Source: Megaustenia siamemsis (lineage: Eukaryota; Mollusca; Gastropoda; Stylommatophora; Ariophantidae). Taken from it: 64,000 nucleotides of DNA. The first letter of the stretch is position 1, and each line of letters starts with the position of its first letter. Positions 1 through 11,748 of the stretch are shown in pieces. The notes under the pieces are model-generated. The model was not told the DNA's origin. It ran no database searches and saw only the letters and a list, made by a program, of their open reading frames with translations. Made by a program: the position numbers and the translations under genes. The stretch is from NCBI GenBank assembly GCA_032433765.1, contig JAVIAB010000102.1, forward strand, positions 8,119,021-8,183,020, in the 5' to 3' direction.

Positions 1-655
1 GTGACAACTTGTAACCCCTCTCGTGGAGTCCATCAACTCTCATCCTTCTGGCCAAAATTTGACCTATGACTCAAAATTGTCCAAAAAAAAAAATGTTTAT
101 TACTCTGTGAGCAACCTCTAACTTGATCGCTCCCTCCCTCCGTGACTTCTGTCTAACTTCTTCTGGTCAGTCTTGAACTCTCCTGAGTTTAACATAATCA
201 TTACTTCATGACTTTGACCTGTCCTAATAGTTGTTTACAGGACAGTGAAGTCATGCGCCCAAATTATGCCCATTTCCACAACTTGCTTGCGTGAAAATTT
301 CCATTAAACTATTATGTCCAGTATAATTCTACCTTTCCTTCCTCCCCACTTTATGTGTGTCCACTACCCACTATGAACTTCTATTCCCTTAACTTGTTAT
401 TCTGTCCGTCTGGAAAATTGTCTAAACTTGTATTCTGTCCTAACACTGATGATCGCCACCATATATTACTGCTATAGTATATTAATAAATGGGTACCGGT
501 TAATTTACCTGCCCCATGCTTTCATTAGCTAACTCTGTTACAGGAAATACATTGGTCTTGTGATTGGGTTGGACGAAATTCGAGTCCGGTGCGAGGTCTT
601 TATGTGGACCCAGTGGTAACAGGTAATAAGGAAGACCAAAAGATATTCTAAGAAC
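1..655. other. No gene recognised; AT-rich sequence
   Basis: No open frame of useful length, no tRNA-like boxes and no tandem structure seen on either strand. A short run of A lies near 85-95. Confidence 0.5.
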
Positions 656-938
656 TATAATTAATAGAGAAGTTAGCTATGGCTTTAGAATAGAACATAC
701 TTTAAGAGGAAAGTTAATAGAGAGGCTCAACAATTAACTTGAGAATATAACAGACTTTAAGAGGAAAGTTAATAGAGAGGCTCAATGATGGAATTAAGAA
801 TAGAACAGAATTTAAGAGGAAAGTTAATAGAGAGGCTCAATGATGGAATTAAGAATAGAACAGAATTTAAGAGGAAAGTTAATAGAGAGGCTTAACGATG
901 GACTTAAGAATAGAACAGACTTTAAGAGGAAAGTTAAT
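656..938. repeat. 55-bp minisatellite, left block
   Basis: About five head-to-tail copies of a roughly 55-bp unit containing agagaggctcaatgatgg and tttaagaggaaagttaat. The block is cut off at 938 by a LINE insertion and resumes at 1567, so it is the left half of one array. The short open frame through it is a by-product of the repeat. Confidence 0.85.
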
Positions 939-1566
939 TCATCATCATCATTGAGTGCCGTCTCCGCATCGAAGGTTGGCTACCATGGAGCGCCATCCCA
1001 CTCTGTCTCTTGCTTTGATGGTGCGGATTGTCAAAGATTGACTTGTCCATCTTTTGATGTTACACGTCCATGTTAGTCTTGATCTGCTTCTGCCTCTTTT
1101 ACGTTGTATTTTCCCTTCCAATATTACTTTTATTAGGCTGTTGTGTCTTTTAACATGCCCCAAAATGTCATTTGTCTTGTTCTAATTGTGTTTTGTAGTT
1201 CTCTTTTCATTTTTATTTGTTTTAAAACTTCATCGTTTGTTTTCTTTGCTTTCCATCCAATTCTACCTATTCTACTATAAATCCACATTTCAAAGGCTTC
1301 AATTTTCTGTTTTGTTTTCTTGTCAAATGTCCACGTTTCTGCACAATACAGGAATATTGAGAAGAATAACATTTTGCTATTTACAATTTCTCTCCATGGC
1401 TTTAGTTGGAATGTTACGTGATAAGGGTGCAATCTCTTTCACGGTGGTCTGCCATATTCGTCTTTCGTGTTCTGAATATGCCTCATGTGTACCACACACT
1501 TTGCTGTTTCCGCGTTCTGGGCCGTTGATCATTTCTGATTCTTCCGCCCCATCCACCGTCACAGAC
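939..1566 (-). mobile_element. 5'-truncated LINE 3' end (family A) inserted in minisatellite
   Basis: On the minus strand the broken frames read as the C-terminal region of a non-LTR retrotransposon polymerase: CAETWTFDKKTKQKIEAFEM, then RIGRIGWKAKKTNDEVLKQ, then LEGKIQRKRGRSRSRLTW and SMVANLRCGDGT. The 3' end is a short (GAT)n tail, seen as tcatcatcatc on the plus strand at 939. The 12-mer aggaaagttaat lies on both sides (927-938 and 1567-1578) and is best read as a target-site duplication. Only the last 0.6 kb of the element is present, as expected from incomplete target-primed reverse transcription, and the frame is shifted at least once. The clade is probably RTE-like because of the GAT tail, but this is not decided. 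Confidence 0.75.
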
Positions 1567-2480
1567 AGGAAAGTTAATAGAGAGGCTTAACGATGGGCTT
1601 AAGAACAAAATATATTTTAAGTGGAATATTAACAGAGGGGGGGGGTTAAATATGGGCTTGAGAACAGGCTTTAAGAAGGGAATTAATAGAGAGGGATTAA
1701 TTATGGGCTTAAGAACATACATTAAGATGAGAATTAATAAAGAGCGATTAATTATGGGCTTAAGAACAGGCTTTAAGATGAGAATTAATAAAGAGGGATT
1801 AATTATGGGCTTAAGATTAGGTTTTAAGATGTGAATTAATAACGAGGGATTAATTATGGGCTTAAGATCAGGCTTTAAGATGAGAATTAATAAAGAGCGA
1901 TTAATTATGGGCTTAAGATCAGGCTTTAAGATGAGAATTAATAAAGAGCGATTAATTATGGGCTTAAGATCAGGCTTTAAGATGAGAATTAATAAAAGAG
2001 CGATTAATTATGGGCTTAAGATCAGGCTTTAAGATGAGAATTAATAAGAGCGATTAATTATGGGCTTAAGAACAGGCTTTAAGATTAGAATTAATAAAGA
2101 AAAATTTAATTATGGCTTAAGAACATACTTTAAGATGAGAATTAATAAAGAGAGATTAATTATGGCTTAAGAACATACTTTAAGATGAGAATTAATAAAG
2201 AGCGATTAATTGTGGGCTTAAGAACAGGCTTTAAGATGAGAATTAATAAAGAGCAATTAATTGTGGGCTTAAGAACAGGCTTTAAGATGAGAATTAAAAT
2301 AAAGAGCAATTAATTGTGGGCTTAAGAACAGGCTTTAAGATGAGAATTAATAAAGAGCAATTAATTGTGGGCTTAAGAACAGGCTTTAAGATGAGAATTA
2401 ATAAAGAGGAATTTAATTATGGGCTTAAGAACAAAAATACTTTAAGAAGAAAATAAATAGAGAGGGATTAACTATGGACT
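1567..2480. repeat. 51-bp minisatellite, right block
   Basis: About 18 copies of a roughly 51-bp unit with ttaattatgggcttaag, aggctttaagatgagaatt and taaagag. The first copies (1567-1620) still match the 55-bp units to the left of the LINE; the later ones have diverged to the 51-bp form. Several units carry single-base indels. Confidence 0.85.
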
Positions 2481-3088
2481 TAAACGAAACAAGACATATT
2501 GCAGGGAATCGTTATACATTGAGAGTTATTATTTCTGTCCTGTGTGCTGTTTTCGGCCCTTATGTATGTGTTATTTTAATAAGAAAGTAAATGTAAATTC
2601 CTTATCATTATAACCCCGTTGTACTGTACAAATATTGTATTTAAGGTGTAAATTTCAGGTTAATTTAAACAACTGGATTTCCTGCTACACATATCGTCCC
2701 TTAAATAATATTGTTAGAGCTTGCGATAGCTCGGGTCCTCTTTAGGCCGTTTACAGATGTCGTATATCACTAACCGGGACTGACAGTCTGGTCCGTTGTT
2801 CTTCTTTATTGGCAATCGGGCTAGAAGTGACACGCGCCTGACGTCAATGTGTCGTCACGTGCCGTGTTAGGTCAAGGCCGGTAGTGTGTTTTCTTCCTCT
2901 GTCGGACCAGCTGTTGACTGGTTGTGCTCGACTTAAGAGGTGGGTCAGGTTACACATGTTCGTGGTGTGTGTTTACTTAGCAGGATAAGGGTTGTGGATA
3001 CAGCTGGGGGAACTGTAACACTGGACGACAGTGGGATACAAGCTTGTAACAATTTTGTAACAGAGGGGTTAAACATGTAACAATTAAC
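2481..3088. other. No gene recognised; small retroelement relic
   Basis: Mostly single-copy in this window. At about 2533-2562 the segment ttctgtcctgtgtgctgttt followed by tcggccc resembles the 3' end of the GATA-tailed element (compare 29403-29430) but has no GATA tail. The GC-richer stretch 2750-2960 shows no ORF or motif I can name. Confidence 0.4.
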
Positions 3089-3716
3089 CTAGTGATAGAT
3101 TTCAATATCTGAGTGAAAGATTTCAGTATATGAATGAAAGATTTCAATATCTGAATGAAAGATTTCAATATCTGAGTGAAAGATTTCAGTATATGAATGA
3201 AAGATTTCAATATCTGAGTGAAAGATTTCAATATCTGAATGAAAGATTTCAATATCTGAGTGAAAGATTTCAATATCTGAATGAAAGATTTCAATATCTG
3301 AGTAAAAGATTTCAATATATAAGTGCAAGATTTCAATATCTGAGTGAAAGATTTCAATCTGAGTGAAAGATTTCAATCTGAGTGAAAGATTTCAAAATCT
3401 AAATGAAAGATTTCAATATCTGAGTGAAATATTTCAATCTTAGTGAAATATTTCAATATCTAAGTGAAAGATTTCAATATCTGAGTGAAATATTTCAATA
3501 TCTGAGTGAAATATTTCAATATCTGAATGAAAGATTTCAATATCTGAATGAAAGATTTCAATATCTGAGCGAAATATTTCAATATCTGAATGAAAGATTT
3601 CAATATCCGAGTGAAAGATTTCAATATCTGAGTGGAAGATTTCAATATCTGAGTGAAAGATTTCAATCTGAGAGAAAGATTTCAAAATCTGAATGAAAGA
3701 TTTCAATATCTGAGAT
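3089..3716. repeat. 21-bp minisatellite
   Basis: About 30 copies of gatttcaatatctgagtgaaa with sparse substitutions. The period is a multiple of three, so open frames with a seven-residue repeat (RFQYLSE on plus, related ones on minus) run through it. These are not evidence of a gene. Confidence 0.9.
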
Positions 3717-4078
3717 ATATGGTAAATATAATGCCTTTGATACATAGATTTATAAAAGAATTGAAGGAATTGAATGGAAAGAAAAGGAAAAAAACGACGA
3801 AGTCGTAAAACAACTAAAAATGAAAAGATAACTACTAAAGACAACTCAAACAAGACAAATTAGATTCTTGAGGCATGTTAAAAGAAACTACAGCCTACTA
3901 AAAGTAACCTTGGAAGGGGGAATACAAGGTAAAAGAGGCAATGGCACACCAAGACTGACATGGACGAGTAACATCAAAAGGTGGACATGTCAACTTATGA
4001 CAACCGGCATTATGAAAGCAAGAGAGAGAGTGGAATGTCGCTCCGTGGTAGCCAACCTTTGATGCGGAGACGGCACTC
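3717..4078 (+). mobile_element. LINE 3' end, family A
   Basis: Same family as 939-1566, on the plus strand. Broken frames give RHVKRNYSLLKVTLEGGIQG and PRLTWTSNIKRWT, ending with a GAT tail (ctcgatgatgatg) near 4078. Multiple stops and shifts; only the distal polymerase region is present. It abuts the 21-bp array directly, but I could not find a clear target-site duplication. Confidence 0.7.
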
Positions 4079-4254
4079 GATGATGATGCATATACATTAG
4101 CTGGTTTCAACATCATCCACATAAAAGGATGCATATACTGAATGGGAAATTGAAGAAGACTGCAAGAGCACTTAAATTGACTCAACAGCACAGGCATCCA
4201 ATAGAAGATAAAATCAACAAAACGGAAGTCTTGAATATCGCAAAAAGAGAAACA

Positions 4255-4700
4255 ACAGCAACATAACTATAGACGGCAGACAGCTAAAACAAGTAGAGAA
4301 ATTAAATACCTAGGAAGTTTAGTAACAAACAATTCACAAACAGCAGAAATAGACTCAAGATGCAACAAAGCTGATCAAATTATTGAAAAGCTGTCACCGA
4401 TATTGTCCAGTTGGAAATAACTTTAGAAGCAAGACAATACTCTACAATACAATCTTCATCCCAACGTTGTGCTGCCAATGACAGTTCTGGACGTTAGATT
4501 CAAGAACAATAGGAACATTAACCTCTACAGAGATGAAATGTGTTAGACGAATGACAGGAAACAGTCTGAGAGACAAGATCAGAAATGAAGAACTGAGAAA
4601 AAAGCTAGGAATAATTCCCGACATATAAAACATAAAGAAACAAAAGATAAATGGGTTGACAGAAAGACCAAATTCGAACCTTTAATAAACAGTGCGAGAA
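4255..4700 (+). pseudogene. Decayed LINE polymerase fragment, family C
   Basis: Reading across frames gives fragments such as EIKYLGSLVTNNSQTAEIDS, KADQIIEKLSPILSSWK, ILHPNVVLP/IFIPTLCCQ, MKCVRRMTGNSLRDKIRNEE and LRKKLGI, the layout found after the RT core in endonuclease-RT LINEs. The same family recurs at 17475-17905 (minus) and 24075-24490 (plus). Several stops and frameshifts; no catalytic YADD box is included. Confidence 0.65.
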
Positions 4701-4892
4701 CATCATATTCAAGGGCCAATATTAATATAAAAGGGCTAATATTGGCACCAACTTCATATTCTCTATGAACCACACAGACATGACTTTCTTCCTTTCTTCC
4801 TGATCTACTGTTTTTCTTGCTTTTTGTCCGATTTTCTGTCTTTCTGTCTTTTCACTGCTGATCCAGCTCTTTTGTATATCCCAGATATCATC

Positions 4893-5061
4893 ATTATCAA
4901 GTACCGAGCCTGCTGGCGTATGTGATCATGTCTCTACACAGTTTTCGATCTCGAGAGTTATTTCTCATTTATGTTGTTGACCTGCCAAGCCATTCTCTTA
5001 AGCTGTCTGGTATCTTTTCTCTTTGCTTTCCTCTATCTCTTCGTCCCTCATATCCCAGGTA
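4893..5061 (-). mobile_element. LINE 3' end fragment, family B
   Basis: Minus-strand copy of the terminal ~170 bp of the family seen best at 18030-18568 and 21290-21760 (reads ...PDSLREWLG..., ...DRKLW..DMIT.A.S..GT). The (GAT)n tail appears as atcatcattatcaag at its left edge. Heavily truncated. Confidence 0.65.
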
Positions 5062-5103
5062 TAAAAATAATTAAAACAAGTCTGTGGCCACAGGTCGTAC
5101 AAA

Positions 5104-5597
5104 TATTTACTCTCGTATTACTCTCCTCTTACTCTCCTCTTACTCTCCTCTTACTCTCCTCTTACTTTCATCTACTCTCCTCTTACTCTCCTCTTACTTT
5201 CCTCTTACTTTCATCTTACTCTCCTCTTACTCTCCTCTTACTTTATCTTACTCTCCTCTTACTCTCCTCTTACTTTTATCTTACTCTCCTCTTACTCTCC
5301 TCTTACTCTCCTCTTACTTTCATCTTACTCTCCTCTTACTCTCCTCTTACTTTCATCTTACTCTCCTCTTACTTTCATCTTACTCTCCTCTTACTCTCCT
5401 CTTACTTTCATCTTACTCTCCTCTTACTTTCATCTTACTCTCCTCTTACTTTCATCTTACTCTCCTCTTACTCTCCTCTTACTTTCATCTTACTCTCCTC
5501 TTACTTTCATCTTACTCTCCTCTTACTTTCATCTTACTCTCCTCTTACTTTCATCTTACTCTCCTCTTACTCTCCTCTTACTCTCCTCTTACTCTCG
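5104..5597. repeat. 11-bp pyrimidine minisatellite
   Basis: Around 44 copies of actctcctctt mixed with the variant actttcatctt. The purine/pyrimidine strand bias is complete over nearly 500 bp. Both variants alternate irregularly. Confidence 0.9.
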
Positions 5598-5938
5598 ATT
5601 AGAAAAGAAACGACATTTAACATCTCAGAAATGTCACAATGACATCAGAGTAAAGCCGTAAATGGCTCTAGAAATATGCGCTTCCCTTGTCATGTGTCAG
5701 TTAAGTTTCACATCTTAACAGTGACACGCGACTCCAAGACCTGGTCTATTTATTAAAGTAACCAAAATCAGATAATAAAAACGAGTATTTTCTGTAGTTA
5801 GTTTGCTATTAAATTAATGAAGATAATTAATGTTTTGCGTTGTGGTTCTCAAATTTTTTTTTCTTGGGTCTATTCGTGAGTCTATATTATTTCCCTTAAC
5901 GTTGCGGACACTCAGTTGTTTCTTGATACGATTATTCT
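5598..5938. other. No gene recognised
   Basis: AT-rich sequence with no repeat or open frame of note between the pyrimidine array and the SINE cluster. Confidence 0.4.
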
Positions 5939-6514
5939 TTGTCAATATAAGGTAGAGAGTAAAAAAAAAAAGTATAGAGCCCTCGTCACGCCAAGTGGCG
6001 TATAGGGAATATGGTGTTAGTGACCCGTCACGCCAAGTGGCGTATAGGGAATATGGTGTTAGTGACCATAAATTCTACAGACCTTCAGCACATGATTTTT
6101 GGGGTAATGTGGACGGTACTACGCCCCTGCCGCGGGGTAGTTTACTTTCCCCGAAAAAATCCGGTACCCATTTTAAGGCTGGGCGAACCCGGAACCGTCG
6201 GTTGGGATCGAACCTTACCTCTTGTCCTATGCAGTCCAGTTCACTAACCACTGAGCTATTGCGGCTCCCTAAAGCCACAAGGAAATCATTCATTCGAATT
6301 TCAAAATTATTTTTCGCCGCCTCTGATGAGAATCGAACCCAGGACCTTCCTGTACAGAGGCCGACGTCCTGCACCTAGACCACTAAACCCCCTAAATGAA
6401 ATACAAAGAAACGTGTTTGGTTGCAGCTTTGTGTTGGTGACAAATGACGCAAGATAGTCAAGGAAGCGGTGGGTTGTGATCGAACCCTACCCCTTGTCAA
6501 TATAAGGTAGAGAG
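5939..6514 (-). mobile_element. Composite SINE with three tRNA-like heads
   Basis: The 19-mer gtcaatataaggtagagag (plus two more matching bases, tt, on its left) occurs at both ends, 5939-5959 and 6494-6514, and looks like a single target-site duplication. Read on the minus strand, the interior holds a partial head with a B box (ggttcgatc), then a second head at about 6395-6325 with the B box gggttcgattctc, then a full SINE1 copy (6269-5977) with A box tagctcagtgg and B box ggttcgatccc. The last ~41 bp of SINE1 (cgtcacgccaagtggcg...) are duplicated in tandem at 5987-6064. One TSD around three heads suggests that the assembly moved as a unit. Confidence 0.65.
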
Positions 6515-6600
6515 CGTGAGGATTAATCGATAACTTGTCGGGCTCCAAACTAGAAGGTCGCAGGTTCGCATCCCGGTTGTCCACAGTTTTTTTTTTTTTT
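6515..6600 (+). mobile_element. tRNA-like SINE head with poly-T end
   Basis: The plus strand has a tRNA-like stretch ending aaggtcgcaggttcgcatcc followed by cggttgtccacag and a run of more than 20 T. The B-box match (ggttcgcatcc) and the T run, which would stop Pol III, support a short SINE or tRNA pseudogene. The composite SINE to its left appears to be inserted in its 5' part, since the duplicated target (gtagagag) continues into this head. Confidence 0.45.
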
Positions 6601-7245
6601 TTTTTTTATCGCGGGTGAAATAACAACTCAGACCCGAACACGTAACAGTGACTACACTGGACAAGCGGCTTTCATTCTCTGGTCCTAAAGATATAATCGG
6701 CAGACCCCAGTATATAGAAAGGAAGTTTGCCCTTTTATTTTCCTTCTTGATTGTAGCTGTACTTGTCGGAGATCGCAGACATTGTCTCTACAACTGTGAT
6801 CTTTGGTTCTTTGGTTCTTTGGTTATGGAAGGCCCCGGTATCACTGCAAACGAATTAAAATCCATAATTGCACAACCGCCCGTGCCAGTGGAATCATCCG
6901 AATTACTAACTCATCTCCCAAACAAAGAAAGGTAGCTGTAGTCCCCATCATAGCAGTCTCAGCACACGCCAAAAGACATAAGGCGAAACCGCACAGAAAG
7001 TGAACACAGCTGTTCACTGCCATACGATATCAAAATATATCGTAAACAATTTGAATATCGAAACATGATCAAAACGGATGAGACACACAGCTCACGATGT
7101 GCACAGAGCACTTAACTCAGTAGCTTCTGAAACAAGCCGGACTTGGAATATAAGGAAACTGCAACAAGGAACACTTTCAAACATAGCTTTCAATGGTTCA
7201 ACTAAGATCTTCTGTCTGTCATCATGGAATGGGGACAATAACCGA
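6601..7245. other. No gene recognised
   Basis: Overlapping short frames exist on both strands, but none has recognisable motifs and none is supported by composition. No tandem structure. Confidence 0.4.
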
Positions 7246-10200
7246 TAATACTTGTCGACTGCTCCCACTACACCATCCATCACCTGCTCCCACTACACCA
7301 TCCATCACCTGCTCCCACTACACCATCCATCACCTGCTCCCACTACACCATCCATCACCTGCTCCCACTACACCATCCATCACCTGCTCCCACTACACCA
7401 TCCATTACCTGCTCCCACAACACCATCTATCACCTGCTCCCACAACACCATCTATTACCTGCTCTCACAACACCATCTATTACCTGCTCCCACAACACTA
7501 TCCATTACCTGCTCCCACAACACCATTCATTACCTGCTCCCACAACACCATCTATTACCTGCTCCCACAACACCATTCATTACCTGCTTCCACAACACCA
7601 TCCATTACCTGCTCCCACAACACCATCTATTACCTGCTCTCACAACACCATCCATTACCTGCTCCCACAACATCATCTATTACCTGCTCCCACAACACCA
7701 TCTATTACCTGCTCTCACAACACCATCCATTACCTGCTCCCACAACATCATCTATTACCTGCTCCCACAACACCATCTATTACCTGCTCCCACAACACCA
7801 TCTATTACCTGCTCCCACAACACCATCTATTACCTGCTCTCACAACACCATCCATTACCTGCTCCCTCAACACCATCTATTACCTGCTCCTACAACACCA
7901 TCTATTACCTGCTCCCACAACACCATCTATTACCTGCTCCCATAACACCATCCATTACCTGCTCCCACAACACCATCTATTACCTGCTCCCACAACACCA
8001 TCTATTACCTGCTCCCACAACACCATCTATTACCTGCTCTCACAACACCGTCTATTACCTGCTCTCACAACACCATCTATTACATGCTCTCACAACACCA
8101 TCCATTACCTGCTCGCACAACACCATCTATTACCTGCTCCTACAACACCATCTATTACCTTCTCCCACAACACCATCTATTACCTGCTCCCACAACACCA
8201 TCTATTACATGCTCCCACAACACCATCTATTACCTGCTTTCACAACACCATCTATTACCTGCTCCCACAACACCATCTATTACCTACTCCCACAACACCA
8301 TCTATTACCTGCTCCCACAACACCATCTATTACCTGCTCCCACAACACCATCTATTACCTGCTCCCACAACACCATCTATTACCTGCTCCCACAACACCA
8401 TCTATTACCTGCTCCCACAACACCATCTATTACCTGCTCCCACAATACCATCTATTACCTGCTCCCACAACACCATCTATTACCTGCTTTTACAACACCA
8501 TCTATTACCTGCTCCCACAACACCATCTATTACCTGCTCCCACAACACCATCTATTACCTGCTCCCACAAAACCATCTATTACCTGCTCTCACAACACCA
8601 TCCAAAACCTGCTCCCACAACACCATCTATTACCTGCTCCCACAACACCATCTATTACCTGCTCCCACAACACCATCTATTACCTGCTCCCACAACACCA
8701 TCTATTACCTGCTTTCACAACACCATCTATTACCTGCTCCCACAACACCATCTATTACCTGCTCCCACAACACCATCTATTACCTGCTCCCACAACACCA
8801 TCTATTACCTGCTTTCACAACACCATCTATTACCTGCTCCACAACACCATCTATTACCTGCTCCCACAACACCATCTATTACCTGCTCCCACAACACCAT
8901 CTATTAGCTGCTCCCACAAAACCATCTATTACCTGCTCCCACAACACTATCTATTACCTGCTCCCACAACACCATCTATTACCTGCTCCCACAACACCAT
9001 CTATTACCTGCTCCCACAACACCATCTATTACCTGCTCCCACAACACCATCTATTACCTGCTCCCACAACACTATCCATTACCTGCTCTCACAATACCCA
9101 TCTACCACCTCCTCCCACAACACCATCTATTACCTGCTCCCACAACACCATCTATTACCTGCTCCCACAACACCATCTATTACCTGCTCCCACAATACCA
9201 TCTATTACCTGCTCCCACAACACCATCTATTACCTGCTTTTACAACACCATCTATTACTTGCTCCCACAACATCATCTATTACCTGCTCCCACAACACCA
9301 TCTATTACCTGCTCCCACAACACCATCCATTACCTGCTCCCACAACACCATCCATTACCTGCTCTCACAATACCCATCTACCACCTCCTTCCACAACACC
9401 ATCCATTACCATTTCCCACAACACCATCTATTACCTGCTCCCACAACACCATCCATTACCTGCTCTCACAATACCCATCTACCACCTCCTTCCACAACAC
9501 CATCCATTACCATTTCCCACAACACCATCTATTACCTGCTCCCACAACATCATCCATTACCTGCTCCCACAACACCATCCATTACCTGCTCTCACAACAC
9601 CATCTATTACCTGCTCCCACAACACCATCTATTACCTGCTCCCACAGTATCATCCATTACCTGCTCCCACAACACCATTCATTACCTGCTCCCACAACAC
9701 CATCCATTACCTGCTCCCACAACACCATCTATTACCTGCTCCCACAATATCATCCATTACCTGCTCCCACAATATCATCCATTACCTGCTCCCACAACAC
9801 CATTCATTACCTGCTCCCACAACACCATCCATTACCTGCTCCCACAACACCATCCATTAATTGCTCCCACAACACCATCTATTACCTTCTCCCACAACAC
9901 CATCTATTACCTGCTCCCACAACACCATCTATTACCTGCTCCCATAACACCATCTATTACCTGCTCCCACAACACCATCTATTACCTGCTCCCACAACAC
10001 CATCTATTACCTGCTCCCACAATATCATCCATTACCTCCTCCCACAATATCATCCATTACCTGCTCCCACAACACCATCTATTACCTGCTCCCACAATAT
10101 CATCCATTACCTGCTCCCACAACACCATCTATTACCTGCTCCCACAATATCATCCATTACCTGCTCCCACAACACCATCTATTACCTGCTCCCACAACAC

Positions 10201-10835
10201 CATCCATTACCTGCTCCCACAACACCATCTATTACCTGCTCCCACAACATCATCTATTACCTGCTCCCACAACACCATCTATTACCAGCTCCTACAACAC
10301 CATCTATTACTTGCTCCCATAACACCATCTATTACCAGCTCCCACAACACCATCTATTACCTGCTCCCATAACACCATCTATTACCTGCTCTCACAACAC
10401 CATCCATTACCTGCTCCCACAACACCATCTGTTACCTGCTCCCACAACACCATCTATTACCTGCTCTCACAACACCATCCATTACCTGCTCCCACAACAC
10501 CATTCATTACCTGCTCCCACAACACCATCCATTACCTGCTCCCACAACACCATCCATTACCTGCTCTCACAACACCATCTATTACCTGCTCCCACAACAC
10601 CATCTATTACCTGCTCCCACAACACCATCCATTACCTGCTCCCACAACACCATTCATTACCTGCTCCCACAACACCATCTATTACCTGCTCCCACAACAC
10701 CATCTATTACCTGCTCCCACAACACCATCCATTACCTGCTCCCACAACACCATCTGTTACCTACTCCCACAACACCATCCATTACCTGCTCTCACAATAC
10801 CCATCTACCACCTCCTTCTACAACACCACCTACCA
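7246..10835. repeat. 25-bp minisatellite, about 143 copies
   Basis: Head-to-tail copies of a 25-bp unit, for example ccatctattacctgctccca followed by caaca. The leftmost six or so units carry a ccactacaccatccatcacc variant; the centre is very homogeneous; the right half (from about 9050) mixes ccatctatt, ccatccatt and atatcatcc variants and several tacccatctaccacctcc units. Since 25 is not a multiple of three and the unit has no stop, all three forward frames stay open for 550-760 codons; these are artefacts. Confidence 0.95.
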
Positions 10836-10974
10836 TATGCTCCTACAACAGCGTCCACCACATGTTCCCTGGCTTCACGTAACCCTGACAGGGGCTGGGG
10901 GGCGCTCAACCAGTACTTCAACTTGACCAAGGGTGTCCCGTAGACAACATGACGTAAAGGACCCCAGTCACAAA

Positions 10975-11165
10975 GACTAACGAGAAAATTCTCAAAGAAG
11001 CCAACACAAAAAGAGAGTTTATAAAAAAAACAAAAAAGAAATAATCAACAATTTTCTGGGACATCATGAGAAGAGGGAAGTTGGAATACTTGATAACAAC
11101 TGACAAAATACAAGGAAAGAGAGATCGTGGACGACAAAGAAAGAGGATTACTAGTTAGCTTGGTG
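10975..11165 (+). mobile_element. LINE polymerase 3' fragment
   Basis: The plus strand reads KTNEKILKEANTKREFIKK, then FWDIMRRGKLEYLITTDKIQ, then GKRDRGRQRKRITS, typical of the region after the RT thumb in endonuclease-RT LINEs. It contains stops and lacks both ends. Related to, but distinct from, family B. Confidence 0.6.
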
Positions 11166-11214
11166 TCGTGCACGGTAAACAATCATCAACATAATTTATA
11201 CTGGGCACTGTGGA

Positions 11215-11317
11215 CAGATATTCTTGGAGAAGACAGATGGAAACAAAGATGAAGACGATGGGGAAGTCATAGAATGATCTTAAAGAATGGCAAGCAACAG
11301 AACGGCTTGGAAAGTTT
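11215..11317 (+). mobile_element. LINE 3' end, family D
   Basis: Matches the distal part of the copy at 20815-21145 (attctcggagaagacaaat, then cttggaaagtgtttgttgaa). The translated reading there is KTWKDLKRMARNRTTWKVFV followed by EDLCSTGS and a stop. Here the same end runs directly into a tandem array built from its last bases. Confidence 0.65.
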
Positions 11318-11748
11318 TTGTTGAAGGCCTGTGCTCCACAGGGAGATGAAAGTGTTTTTTTGAAGACATATGCTCAACAGGGAGCTGAAATTGTTTGTTA
11401 AAGACCTATGCTCCACGTGGAGCTGAAAGTGTTTTGTTGAAGACCTATGCTCCACAGGAAGCTGATAAGTGTCAAATTGAAGACATATGCTCTACAGGGA
11501 GCTGATAAGTGTTTATTAAAGACCTATGCTCTACATGGAGATGATAAGTGTTTAATAAAGACCTATGCTCTACAGGGAGCTGATAAGTGTTTATTAAAGA
11601 CCTATGCTCTATATGGAGATGATAAGTGTTTATTGAAGACCTATGCTCTACAGGAAGCTGATAAGTGTTTATTGAAGACCTATGCTCCACAGGGAGCTGA
11701 AAGTGTTTATTGAAGACCTATGCTCCACAGGGAGCTGAAAGGTAGAAG
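11318..11748. repeat. 39-bp tandem array made from a LINE 3' end
   Basis: About 11 copies of a unit containing ttgaagacctatgctccaca then gggagctgaaagtg. This is the final coding stretch of LINE family D (VEDLCSTGS stop) repeated in tandem; the single-copy version is at 21085-21135. Later units have drifted to tttattaaagacctatgctc and acatggagatgataag. The 39-bp period keeps frames open on both strands (13-residue repeats). Confidence 0.85.

Noticed and set aside
3089..3716. Heptad-like RFQYLSE repeat that could be taken for a coiled coil
   Set aside because: The 21-bp tandem repeat is open on both strands; there is no start context or continuation outside the array.
4971..5642. 223-codon frame with hydrophobic L/S-rich repeats resembling a membrane protein
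   Set aside because: The N-terminal part is the antisense of a LINE fragment and the rest is the 11-bp pyrimidine array.
7193..10926. Three overlapping long forward frames (250-762 codons)
   Set aside because: Products of a stop-free 25-bp repeat read in three frames; no signal peptide, domain or codon bias.
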